Assembly (NCBI GenBank): GCA_024636075.1 | Contig: JAGXHS010000042.1 | Location: 1-8,319 of the forward strand | Direction: 5' to 3' | Source of the DNA: Propionibacteriaceae bacterium | Lineage (GTDB): Bacteria; Actinomycetota; Actinomycetes; Propionibacteriales; Propionibacteriaceae | DNA length: 8,319 nucleotides | In this document: one piece after another, positions 1 to 5,959 of the stretch | How positions within the stretch are numbered: position 1 is the first letter of the stretch | Layout of the letters: every line of letters starts with the position of its first letter | Translations under genes and position numbers: made by a program | The notes under the pieces: model-generated | Seen by the model: the letters and a program-made list of their open reading frames with translations, nothing else | Database searches by the model: none | What the model was told of the DNA's origin: nothing

Positions 1-806
1 ATCGTGAGCTGCTGTCCCACCCGGAGCATGTTCGGGTTGCCGACGGTGGACTTGTTGAGGTTCCACAGACCGCGCCAGCCGCCGGAGACGTTGTGGCGCG
101 ACGCGATGGCGGACAGGGTGTCACCGGGGCGCACCGTGTACGTCCGGGCCGAGCTGGTCGAGCTCGTGGCGGCTGCTGCCGAGGTGGAGCTCGAAGAGTT
201 GTCGTCGATGACCAACTTCTGTCCCACGTGGAGCATGTTCGGGTTGCCGACGGTGGACTTGTTGAGGTTCCACAGACCGCTCCACCCGCCGGAGACGTTG
301 TACCGCGACGCGATGGCGGACAGGGTGTCACCGGGGCGCACCGTGTAGGAGCGCGTCGCCGATGGGGCGGAGGGCGCGCTGGTCGGAGCAGGGACAGCCG
401 TGCTGGTGCTGCCAGCTGCGCTGGACCCGGCCGGCAGTGCCTGCCGATGAGCGCCGCCATTGCTGCGGGTCAGCCCCGCGCGGACAGAGCAGACGGGCCA
501 TGCGCCCGGTCCCTGCCCGGAGAGGGTGCGGCGGGCGATGGCGATCTGTTCGGTCTTGCTGGCCTGATGGGCATAGGAGGCGTAGGTGCCGCCGCCGAAG
601 GCCAGCCAGGTGCTGCGGGTGAACTGCAACCCGCCGTAGAAGCTGTTTCCGGTGTTGATGGACCAATTGCCCGACGACTCACAAGCTGCCACCCGATCCC
701 ACACCGAGGGATCCCACGCATGGGCCGGAGTGACCGCTCCAGCCAATCCGAGACCGGTGAGAGCCGTGATGGTGGCGAGAGCTGAGAGGCGTTTGGGTGT
801 GAGCAT
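1..806 (-). CDS. Secreted Rpf-domain resuscitation-promoting factor with two LysM repeats (3' end beyond the window)
   Basis: A secreted muralytic enzyme of the resuscitation-promoting factor (Rpf) family, expected to cleave peptidoglycan at the cell surface and promote regrowth of resting cells. 268 complete codons are visible. Residues 1-30 are a signal peptide (basic LTPKR start, hydrophobic core, cleavage after AHA). Residues 31-106 are the Rpf domain: WDRVAACESSGNWSINTG carries the catalytic Glu at 43, GGLQF and STW follow, and C42 and C106 are the expected disulfide pair. A Ser/Ala/Pro/Thr linker (about 124-151) leads to LysM 1 (about 153-200), a second Ser-rich linker (201-220) and LysM 2 (from 222), each with YTVRPGDTLSAIASR. 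Rpf plus C-terminal LysM resembles the Micrococcus luteus Rpf layout. The ATG at 806 has no Shine-Dalgarno sequence, which fits the leaderless promoter described at 807-841. The edge falls at GQQLTI, so probably only a few residues are missing. Confidence 0.93.
   Translation of the reverse strand, partial: MLTPKRLSALATITALTGLGLAGAVTPAHAWDPSVWDRVAACESSGNWSINTGNSFYGGLQFTRSTWLAFGGGTYASYAHQASKTEQIAIARRTLSGQGPGAWPVCSVRAGLTRSNGGAHRQALPAGSSAAGSTSTAVPAPTSAPSAPSATRSYTVRPGDTLSAIASRYNVSGGWSGLWNLNKSTVGNPNMLHVGQKLVIDDNSSSSTSAAAATSSTSSARTYTVRPGDTLSAIASRHNVSGGWRGLWNLNKSTVGNPNMLRVGQQLT
12..347 (-). repeat. Two near-identical LysM-coding DNA repeats, 207-nt period
   Basis: Positions 12-140 and 219-347 are direct copies offset by 207 nt (69 codons). 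I count 6 mismatches over 129 positions (at 21-22, 71, 75 and 91-92 of the left copy against the right copy), about 95% identity. The DNA between them encodes the Ser/Thr/Ala-rich linker and is not part of the repeat. The two LysM modules differ at only a few residues, which points to recent duplication or ongoing homogenisation. Confidence 0.9.
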
Positions 807-841
807 CGTAATATCGTAGGAATTCTGAGGGAATGTTACAA
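807..841 (-). promoter_or_regulatory. Candidate leaderless sigma-70-type promoter for the Rpf/LysM gene
   Basis: On the minus strand, TTGTAA (836-841) is followed by exactly 17 bases and then TACGAT (813-818), close to the housekeeping -35 and -10 consensus. Counting the -10 hexamer as -12 to -7, six bases (807-812) follow and +1 lands on the A of the ATG at 806. No Shine-Dalgarno sequence lies upstream of that ATG. Both facts fit leaderless transcription, which is common in actinobacteria. The start site is inferred from spacing only. Confidence 0.6.
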
Positions 842-868
842 GTTGGCGGTGAAATTCTCAGCTTGTAA
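836..868. promoter_or_regulatory. Inverted repeat TTACAAG-N19-CTTGTAA overlapping the Rpf-gene -35 element
   Basis: Seven-base arms at 836-842 and 862-868 are perfectly complementary and separated by 19 bases. The left arm contains the proposed -35 hexamer. The element lies between the stop codon of the membrane-protein gene (881) and the Rpf start (806). Nearby AATTCTGAG (821-829) and AATTCTCAG (853-861) form an imperfect direct repeat. It could be a regulator-binding site. There is no G/C-rich stem with a T-run, so it is a poor intrinsic terminator. Confidence 0.35.
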
Positions 869-880
869 TTCGCTCCGGGC

Positions 881-1456
881 TCAGCCGGCTAGCTCGGAGC
901 CGAACTGCTGCGCGACCGCCATCAGGTCCGCTCGGGACTGTCCCAGCAGCCCCACGGCCATCACTGCCGTCTGCTCACTGATGACGACACAGGCGTCGAG
1001 ATTGTTGTCGGAGGACGTCCCGCAATATCCTCCATCCTGCGCCGTGACCGCACCCATCGCTGCTTCTGTCATGAACTGCTGGGCGTCCTTCTCCGGTCGG
1101 GACAGGACGACCACGACAGCGGGCTGACTGCCCTTGCTGTAGGTCGCTGACATGGTCGAGATGCCGCTGGTGGGATTTGTCTCCGGTGTCGTTCCAGCGT
1201 TGGGATCGCGTGAGTAGGAACCGATCTTGGCCGGAAGCTCCATCGGGAACTGGGGTTTGGATGCAGATGCCGTGACGAATGTGCCTGGGCTGCTCTTATT
1301 GACCAGGACAGCAGTCAGGACCGCCCCTGCAATCAGCAGCAAGGTCAACAGCACACCGATGACGATGGTGCGCACTGAGGGCCCTGATCGTGACTGTCCC
1401 GGCTCCCGCGAGGCATTCGAGGGAGCCGGGCCGTCCGGATCGTGCGAGGTGGACAT
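881..1456 (-). CDS. Single-pass membrane-anchored protein of unknown function, third gene of the trxB-trxA operon
   Basis: 191 residues. Residues 1-28 are polar and rich in Pro, Ser and Gly (cytoplasmic). Residues 29-52 (from RTIVIGVLL to LTAVLV) are a clear transmembrane segment, and about 139 residues follow outside the membrane. The outer part has PMELPAKIGSYSRD at 71-84 and two cysteines, C145 and C156 (YCG...DACVV), that could form a disulfide. The layout (N-terminal anchor, LP.K.GSY-like entry, late Cys pair) recalls many uncharacterised actinobacterial surface proteins, but I do not recognise a named family. Its ATG begins one base after the trxA stop (TGA-C-ATG), so translation is probably coupled, and no strong Shine-Dalgarno sequence is visible. 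A redox or envelope-stress role is inferred from the neighbourhood only, since thioredoxin is cytoplasmic and could not reach these cysteines directly. Confidence 0.85.
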   Translation of the reverse strand: MSTSHDPDGPAPSNASREPGQSRSGPSVRTIVIGVLLTLLLIAGAVLTAVLVNKSSPGTFVTASASKPQFPMELPAKIGSYSRDPNAGTTPETNPTSGISTMSATYSKGSQPAVVVVLSRPEKDAQQFMTEAAMGAVTAQDGGYCGTSSDNNLDACVVISEQTAVMAVGLLGQSRADLMAVAQQFGSELAG

Positions 1457-1457
1457 G

Positions 1458-1781
1458 TCAGATGAACTCGGAGAGTGCTTTCACCAGGGCCGCTTTACTG
1501 CGTGCACCCTGTAGTTGTTTCACCACCCGACCGCCCGAGAAGATCTGGAGGGTGGGCAGCGCCATGATCCCCTGCTCCATCGGAATCTGGGTGTTGGTGT
1601 TGGTGTCCATCTTGACGAAGTTGACCTTGTCGCCGTACTCCTTGGCCAGCTCGTCGATGATCGGTGACAGTTGGCGGCACGGTGCGCACCAATCGGCCCA
1701 ATAGTCGACCATGGTGGGCTTGTCGGCCATCACCACCTCGTCGACGAAGGTCGCATCGGTCACTGCAGGAACGTTGGACAT
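1458..1781 (-). CDS. trxA: Thioredoxin
   Basis: Small cytoplasmic dithiol protein that reduces disulfides in target proteins (for example ribonucleotide reductase, peroxiredoxins and methionine sulfoxide reductases) and is recharged by TrxB and NADPH. 107 residues, the usual length. The active site is W31-C32-A33-P34-C35, the WCAPC variant of WCGPC. D26 is the buried acid (MVDYWADWC), P40 the helix-kink proline, and P76 in ALPT the cis-proline facing the active site; FSGG and a C-terminal helix follow. The ATG at 1781 is chosen because AAAGGA (1787-1792) lies 5 bases upstream and the protein then matches normal thioredoxin length. The frame stays open further upstream, but only as antisense to the end of trxB. 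It lies 37 nt after trxB and is coupled to the membrane-protein gene downstream. Confidence 0.97.
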   Translation of the reverse strand: MSNVPAVTDATFVDEVVMADKPTMVDYWADWCAPCRQLSPIIDELAKEYGDKVNFVKMDTNTNTQIPMEQGIMALPTLQIFSGGRVVKQLQGARSKAALVKALSEFI

Positions 1782-1818
1782 GGGTTTCCTTTCGATGGAT
1801 GAAGTGGCATCGCGGCCG

Positions 1819-2775
1819 TCAGGCCTGCACGTTGTCGTCCTGCAGGTCGGCGAGGAAGCGCTCCGCGTCCAGTGCCGCCTCGCAGCCGGTGCCGGCCGCT
1901 GTGACCGCCTGGCGGTAGATGTGGTCAACGAGATCGCCGCAGGCAAAGACCCCGGCGAGGTTCGTCGCGGTGGAATCGTTGGCAACCAGTGCGTAGCCAG
2001 CCGCATCGAGGTCGACCTGACCCTTGATCAGTTCTGAGCGTGGATCGTGGCCGATGGCGATGAACAACCCGTCGATGGCCAGTTCGCGTGACTCGCCGGT
2101 GAGGACGTCGCGCAGCGTGACCGACTCGACGGATTTGGCGCCGTTGATGGCCGTCACCGTGGAGTTCCAGGCGAACTCGATCTTCGGATCCTTCTCGGCA
2201 CGAGCAACCATGATTTTGCTGGCCCGCATTTCGTCGCGGCGATGGATGATCGTCACCTTGGAGGCGAAGCGGGACAGGAAGGTTGCCTCTTCCACCGCCG
2301 AGTCACCACCGCCGACAACGGCGATTTCCTTGCCCCTGAAGAAGAAGCCGTCACAGGTGGCGCACCACGACACCCCGCGCCCGGACAGTCGGTCTTCGTC
2401 GGGAAGACCGAGGTGGCGGTAGCTCGAACCAGTGGCCAGGATCACCGCATGTGCCCGGTGTTCGGTGCCGTCAGTGTCAGTGGCGATCTTGACCGGACCG
2501 GTGAGATCCAGCTTGGTGATGTCGTCGGCAACCAGGGTCGTGCCGAAACGTTCGGCCTGCGCTCGCATGGTGGCCATCAGTTCCGGTCCCATGATGCCCT
2601 CGGCGAATCCGGGGAAGTTCTCTACCTCGGTGGTGTTCATCAGGGCACCACCTGCGGTGATGGATCCCTCGAAGACCAGCGGCTTCAGGTCCGCTCGGGC
2701 CGCGTACAGGGCCGCTGTGTAGCCAGCGGGTCCGGATCCGACAATGATCACGTCGTGAATGTCAGTGTTGCTCAT
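1819..2775 (-). CDS. trxB: Thioredoxin reductase (NADPH, flavoprotein)
   Basis: Cytoplasmic FAD enzyme that transfers electrons from NADPH to thioredoxin, encoded just downstream. 318 residues, the normal length of low-molecular-weight TrxB. The FAD-binding GSGPAG is at 13-18, ENFPGF at 52-57, ILATGSSYR at 112-120, the redox-active C138-A-T-C141 followed by DG, the NADPH-binding VGGGDSA at 154-160, and HRRDEMRA at 178-185 (phosphate-binding arginines). FAIGHDP-like FIAIGHDP is at 238-245 and the FAD-contacting GVFACGD at 275-281. The ATG at 2775 (MSNTDIHDVIIVG) is preferred over longer upstream readings because GGAGGA lies at 2787-2792, 11 bases upstream, and family members start close to the FAD motif. 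First gene of the minus-strand trx operon, probably driven by the SigR-like element at 2941-2966. Confidence 0.97.
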   Translation of the reverse strand: MSNTDIHDVIIVGSGPAGYTAALYAARADLKPLVFEGSITAGGALMNTTEVENFPGFAEGIMGPELMATMRAQAERFGTTLVADDITKLDLTGPVKIATDTDGTEHRAHAVILATGSSYRHLGLPDEDRLSGRGVSWCATCDGFFFRGKEIAVVGGGDSAVEEATFLSRFASKVTIIHRRDEMRASKIMVARAEKDPKIEFAWNSTVTAINGAKSVESVTLRDVLTGESRELAIDGLFIAIGHDPRSELIKGQVDLDAAGYALVANDSTATNLAGVFACGDLVDHIYRQAVTAAGTGCEAALDAERFLADLQDDNVQA

Positions 2776-2903
2776 GCTGTTGCTCTTCCTCCGTCGATGT
2801 CCGTCGACGCCGAACTGGTTGGTCAGCCGACACTCTACCCAGCTGGAGGTGTCAGCGATTCCATCACGCTGGTCTCCCGGCCAAGGTTCTATTGCTAGTT
2901 GTG

Positions 2904-2965
2904 TGGCGGAACCGCCATATTTGGCGCAATACTCAGGAGTAACACGACGTGTTGAGAGAATATTC
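2904..2965. promoter_or_regulatory. Cluster of four short palindromes in the trxB/tpl divergent promoter region
   Basis: Four perfect inverted repeats occur within 62 bases: TGGCGG-AA-CCGCCA (2904-2917), TACTC-AG-GAGTA (2930-2941), AACACG-A-CGTGTT (2941-2953) and GAATATTC (2958-2965). The last two fall inside the proposed SigR-type promoter. They are candidate operators for trxB, for the phenol-lyase gene, or for both. None matches the TyrR box (TGTAAA-N6-TTTACA) known to control tpl in enterobacteria. The rest of the intergenic DNA, 2776-2903 and 2966-2997, shows only the trxB ribosome site and no convincing plus-strand sigma-70 promoter. Confidence 0.4.
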
Positions 2966-2966
2966 C
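2941..2966 (-). promoter_or_regulatory. Candidate SigR/SigH-type (disulfide stress) promoter for trxB-trxA
   Basis: On the minus strand GGAAT (2962-2966) is followed by exactly 18 bases and GTT (2941-2943). This is the GGAAT-N18-GTT arrangement described for Streptomyces SigR and the related mycobacterial SigH. The trxBA operon is a well-known core target of SigR, so the position fits the biology. Transcription would start near 2932-2935, giving a leader of about 160 nt before the trxB ATG. The match is to short motifs and no sigR gene is in the window. Confidence 0.6.
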
Positions 2967-3007
2967 TGCTGAAACGATGCAGCAAAGATGGAATTTCAGG
3001 AGCCGAG

Positions 3008-4381
3008 ATGCCGAGCAACGTGGCCGAGCCGTACCGGATCAAGATGGTGGAACCGCTGGTGATGCACACCCGCGATGAGCGGCAGCAAGCCATCGAGAAG
3101 GCGGGTCACAACACCTTCCTGCTGAAATCGAAGATGTGCTACATCGATCTGCTCACCGACTCGGGAACCTCGGCGATGAGTGACCGGCAGTGGTCGGCGA
3201 TGATGGTCGGAGACGAGGCGTACGCCGGGGCGGTCAGTTTCGACCGGTTGGAGGCCGCCGTCCAGAACAGCTACGGATTGCCTTTCGTGGTGCCGACGCA
3301 TCAGGGACGCGGCGCGGAACACCTGATCAGCCTGATCCTGATCCGCCCGGGGATGCACGTGCCGGGGAACATGTACTTCACCACCACTCGGGCACACCAG
3401 GAGTTGGCCGGTGGCACCTTCCACGACGTCATCATCGACGAGGCGCACGACCCGAGCGCGCAGCATCCGTTCAAGGGCAATGTCGACATCGACGAGTTCA
3501 CCGCGCTGATCGACGAGGTCGGGGCGGAGAACATCGCCTACATCAACGTGGCTTTGACTGTGAACCTTGCCGGCGGTCAGCCGGTGTCGATGGCCAACAT
3601 CGAAGCGGTGCGTCGGGTGTGCGACGAGCACCACATCATCATGTGGTCGGATGCGACCCGGCTGGCGGAGAACGCCTGGTTCATCCAGCAGCGCGAGGAC
3701 GGCTATCGCGACACCAGCTGCGCCGACATCGTGCGCGAGATGCTGTCGCACTTCGACGGTCTGACGATGAGTGGCAAGAAGGATTGCCTGGTGAACATCG
3801 GTGGCTTCCTCGCAATGCGGGACGAGTCGATCTTCACCAAGGCGCGTGAACTGGTGGTGTTGTACGAGGGAATGCCCACCTACGGCGGGCTGGCCGGTCG
3901 GGACCTGGAAGCGATGGCGGTCGGTTTGGTCGAGGCCACTGACGACGCCTACCTGACCCATCGGATCGGCCAGGTGACGTACCTCGGTGAACGGTTGCAG
4001 GAGGCCGGTGTGCCGGTGGTGCAGCCGATCGGAGGCCACGCCGTGTTCCTCGACGCGCTGCGCTTCCTGCCGCATCTCAGCCAGGACGACCTGCCCGCCC
4101 AGTCATTGGCGGCAGAACTCTTCGTTGCCTCCGGCGTGCGGTCGATGGAGCGGGGCATCGTCTCAGCCGGCCGCGACGCCGAGGGCAACAACCGCCACCC
4201 GAAGCTGGAACTGGTGCGGCTGACGATCCCGCGTCGGGTGTACACCGACCGGCACATGGACGTGGTCGCCGATGCCGTGATCGACCTGCACCGGAATGCC
4301 GAACGCATCCGCGGTCTGGAGTTCGTCTACGAGCCGCCCACGTTGCGCTTCTTCAGCTCGCGGTTCCAGCCGAAGGCCTGA
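3008..4381 (+). CDS. tpl: Tyrosine phenol-lyase (beta-tyrosinase)
   Basis: Cytoplasmic PLP-dependent lyase that splits L-tyrosine into phenol, pyruvate and ammonium (reversible). 457 residues against 456 in the Citrobacter freundii enzyme, and collinear with it from memory. Shared blocks are IDLLTDSGT (46-54), GDEAYAG (68-74), PTHQGRGAE (96-104), NMYFTTTR (121-128), TVNLAGGQPVSMAN (184-197) and SDATR (214-218). The PLP lysine is K258 in MSGKKD, followed by VYEG-like VLYEGMPTYGGLAGRD (284-299) and RLTIPRRVYT (404-413). Residues that separate phenol-lyase from tryptophanase are of the lyase type: T125 (Asp in TnaA), R382 in SMERG (Ile/Val in TnaA) and F448 in LRFF (His in TnaA). Y72 matches the catalytic Tyr71. 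The ATG at 3008 has AGGAG (2998-3002) 5 bases upstream. Divergent from trxB; no tyrosine transporter or TyrR gene is adjacent. Codon use looks like that of its neighbours. Confidence 0.93.
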   Translation: MPSNVAEPYRIKMVEPLVMHTRDERQQAIEKAGHNTFLLKSKMCYIDLLTDSGTSAMSDRQWSAMMVGDEAYAGAVSFDRLEAAVQNSYGLPFVVPTHQGRGAEHLISLILIRPGMHVPGNMYFTTTRAHQELAGGTFHDVIIDEAHDPSAQHPFKGNVDIDEFTALIDEVGAENIAYINVALTVNLAGGQPVSMANIEAVRRVCDEHHIIMWSDATRLAENAWFIQQREDGYRDTSCADIVREMLSHFDGLTMSGKKDCLVNIGGFLAMRDESIFTKARELVVLYEGMPTYGGLAGRDLEAMAVGLVEATDDAYLTHRIGQVTYLGERLQEAGVPVVQPIGGHAVFLDALRFLPHLSQDDLPAQSLAAELFVASGVRSMERGIVSAGRDAEGNNRHPKLELVRLTIPRRVYTDRHMDVVADAVIDLHRNAERIRGLEFVYEPPTLRFFSSRFQPKA

Positions 4382-4447
4382 CTCAGACTCCGTTGGCCGT
4401 GGCATTCCTCGCGCCCGCGACGATGCACAGACAACCGGATGCTTGCT

Positions 4448-4469
4448 CACAGGTGATACACAGGATGAG
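4448..4469. repeat. Short 11-nt-period direct repeat upstream of the HtrA-type protease gene
   Basis: CACAGG occurs at 4448-4453 and 4459-4464, each followed by TGA or ATGA, so the two half-sites lie one helical turn apart. This spacing is typical of response-regulator binding sites, but the match is short and may be chance. The 131-nt gap between the phenol-lyase stop and the protease ATG otherwise holds a 12-bp palindrome, TCGCGCCCGCGA (4409-4420), whose loop is too tight for a good terminator. No clear sigma-70 promoter is seen. Confidence 0.2.
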
Positions 4470-4512
4470 CGTGTGAAGTCGATGAGTGAACGCAGATGAC
4501 CGAGGAGAAAGC

Positions 4513-5886
4513 ATGAATGACCACCAGCCCGACCAGTCGGATGATTTTGTTGGTCGCGATCCCTCCAACCAGCCAGACTTTTCGGCACCGGGAAGCAATC
4601 CGACTGCGGCCGTGCCGGACAGCACGACGGAGGAGCCACTGTGGCCCTTCGTTGCCTCGACCGAGAACCAGTACGCCACATCGCCGTACGATGCCCAGTC
4701 AGATCCCAACAGCTTCGCCGCAGCCAACCGCCCGACCGGGCCCATACCCCGCACCAGCGGGCGACGTCGTGGCTACGGACTGGTGAGTCTGGCCGTGGTG
4801 GCCGTCCTGGCGGCCGGCATCGGCGGCGGTTCGGGTGTGTTGGTGGATCGTGCCCTGACATCGAATCAACCGGCCTCGGTGAGCAGCCCGGCCAGCATCG
4901 ATTCCGGCGGCACCACGCCGGTGATCAGCAGTGCGGACTGGAGTGCCACCGCGCAAAAGGCGTCTCCCAGCGTTGTCGCAATCACTGTCCGAAACGGTCA
5001 GAGCGGGGCTGAGGGCTCCGGGGTGATCCTGGACACTGCTGGGAACATCGTGACCAACAACCACGTGGTGACTGGCATGGGCCAGGCGAACATCAGTGTG
5101 GTGATGGGTGATCGCAGCTACACGGCCAGCGTTGTGGGCACCGATCCGTCGACGGATCTCGCAGTGATCAAGCTGGACAATCCGCCGACGGGTCTGAAGC
5201 CGATCACCTTCGCTGATTCACACTCGCTGGTGGTGGGTCAGGGCGTGATGGCGGTCGGCAACCCGCTCGGACTCTCCGGCACGGTGACCACCGGGATCAT
5301 CAGTGCCCTCAATCGCCCCGTGACCACAGAGCAGGTCACGGGTCGGACCTCCAGTGCGGCGGCGTCGGGCAACGAGGTGGTGGTCACCAACGCCATCCAG
5401 ACCAGCGCAGCCATCAACCCCGGCAACTCTGGCGGAGCCCTGGTGAACGCCAACGGGGAGTTGATCGGCATCAACTCCGCCATCGCGTCCCTGTCGTCCG
5501 GATCGTCCAGCCAGTCCGGCAACATCGGCATCGGTTTCGCCATCCCCTCTGACCAGGTGCAGTACATCACCGACCAGCTGCTCAGCGATGGCGTCGCAGA
5601 TCATGCCTACCTCGGGATCGGCGCCTCCAATGGCACTGTGGAGACAAACAACGGCGTCCTGTTGGGCGCCGAGGTGAGCAACGTGGTCAGCGGTTCCTCG
5701 GCGGCGCAAGCAGGGATCAAGGCGGGTGATCTGATCACGTCGATCAACTCGAAAGAGGTCAACGGATCCGAATCCCTCGTGGGTCTGATTCGCGACAGCC
5801 GGGTCGGCGAGGCGATCTCCGTGACGCTGCTGCGCAATGGCAGCGAGACCACGGTGAGTGTCACCCTGGGCAAGTCACCGAACTGA
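4513..5886 (+). CDS. HtrA/DegP-family serine protease (S1C) with membrane anchor and PDZ domain
   Basis: Surface-anchored trypsin-like protease of envelope protein quality control, similar in layout to mycobacterial PepD/HtrA proteins. 457 residues. Residues 1-85 are a polar, Pro/Ser/Asn-rich cytoplasmic tail ending in RTSGRRRG. Residues 88-112 are a transmembrane segment and 113-140 a Ser/Gly-rich stalk. The protease domain covers about 141-358 with catalytic H184 (TNNHVV), D215 (STDLAV) and S306 (NPGNSGGAL); the oxyanion loop sequence is intact, so the enzyme should be active. A Ser/Gly-rich insert (about 326-337) precedes IGFAIPSD. One PDZ domain spans about 363-455 (YLGIG, then AAQAGIKAGDLITSIN). 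The ATG at 4513 is chosen because AGGAG (4503-4507) ends 5 bases upstream; an in-frame GTG at 4486 lacks such a site. The hairpin at 5892-5932 probably ends its transcript. Confidence 0.94.
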   Translation: MNDHQPDQSDDFVGRDPSNQPDFSAPGSNPTAAVPDSTTEEPLWPFVASTENQYATSPYDAQSDPNSFAAANRPTGPIPRTSGRRRGYGLVSLAVVAVLAAGIGGGSGVLVDRALTSNQPASVSSPASIDSGGTTPVISSADWSATAQKASPSVVAITVRNGQSGAEGSGVILDTAGNIVTNNHVVTGMGQANISVVMGDRSYTASVVGTDPSTDLAVIKLDNPPTGLKPITFADSHSLVVGQGVMAVGNPLGLSGTVTTGIISALNRPVTTEQVTGRTSSAAASGNEVVVTNAIQTSAAINPGNSGGALVNANGELIGINSAIASLSSGSSSQSGNIGIGFAIPSDQVQYITDQLLSDGVADHAYLGIGASNGTVETNNGVLLGAEVSNVVSGSSAAQAGIKAGDLITSINSKEVNGSESLVGLIRDSRVGEAISVTLLRNGSETTVSVTLGKSPN

Positions 5887-5891
5887 TCTGT

Positions 5892-5932
5892 GATGATCGG
5901 CCCGCAGCCGTCCATGCTGCGGGCCGATCATC
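5892..5932. terminator. 17-bp-stem hairpin between convergent genes, probable bidirectional terminator
   Basis: Arms 5892-5908 and 5916-5932 are perfectly complementary over 17 bp (GATGATCGGCCCGCAGC and its complement) around a 7-nt loop. It starts 5 bases after the protease stop and lies 27 bases beyond the MarR stop on the other strand. There is no T-run on either side, as is common for hairpin terminators of high-GC actinobacteria. Confidence 0.8.
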
Positions 5933-5959
5933 CTGCGTGCATGCAGGAGTCGTGGTGCG

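Noticed and set aside
807..880. Cyclic di-AMP (ydaO-type) riboswitch upstream of the Rpf gene, as found for some actinobacterial Rpf genes
   Set aside because: The gap to the upstream gene is only 74 bases, too short for that riboswitch, and the promoter places the start at the ATG itself.
1782..2006. 75-residue N-terminal extension of thioredoxin
   Set aside because: The extension is antisense or out of frame to the end of trxB, is Arg/Pro/Thr-rich, and the internal ATG at 1781 has a good ribosome site and gives the normal thioredoxin length.
2836..2862. Second SigR-like match on the minus strand (GGAAT-N19-GTA)
   Set aside because: Spacing and the -10 triplet both deviate from consensus, and a better match exists at 2941-2966.
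2759..3007. 83-residue N-terminal extension of the phenol-lyase
   Set aside because: The ATG at 3008 has AGGAG at 5 bases and yields 457 residues, matching the known enzyme; the extension would overlap the trxB start and the promoter palindromes.
2776..3093. 106-residue N-terminal extension of thioredoxin reductase
   Set aside because: Family members start just before the FAD motif; the ATG at 2775 has GGAGGA upstream, and the extension would cross the promoter region and overlap tpl.
2996..4075. 359-codon open frame on the minus strand opposite the phenol-lyase gene
   Set aside because: It is the His/Val/Arg-rich mirror frame of a well-supported enzyme and has no recognisable motif.
3008..4381. 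Tryptophanase (tnaA) instead of phenol-lyase
   Set aside because: The substrate-specificity positions are Thr, Arg and Phe as in phenol-lyase, not Asp, Ile/Val and His as in tryptophanase, and the blocks NMYFTTTR and SGKKDCLVNIGG match phenol-lyase.
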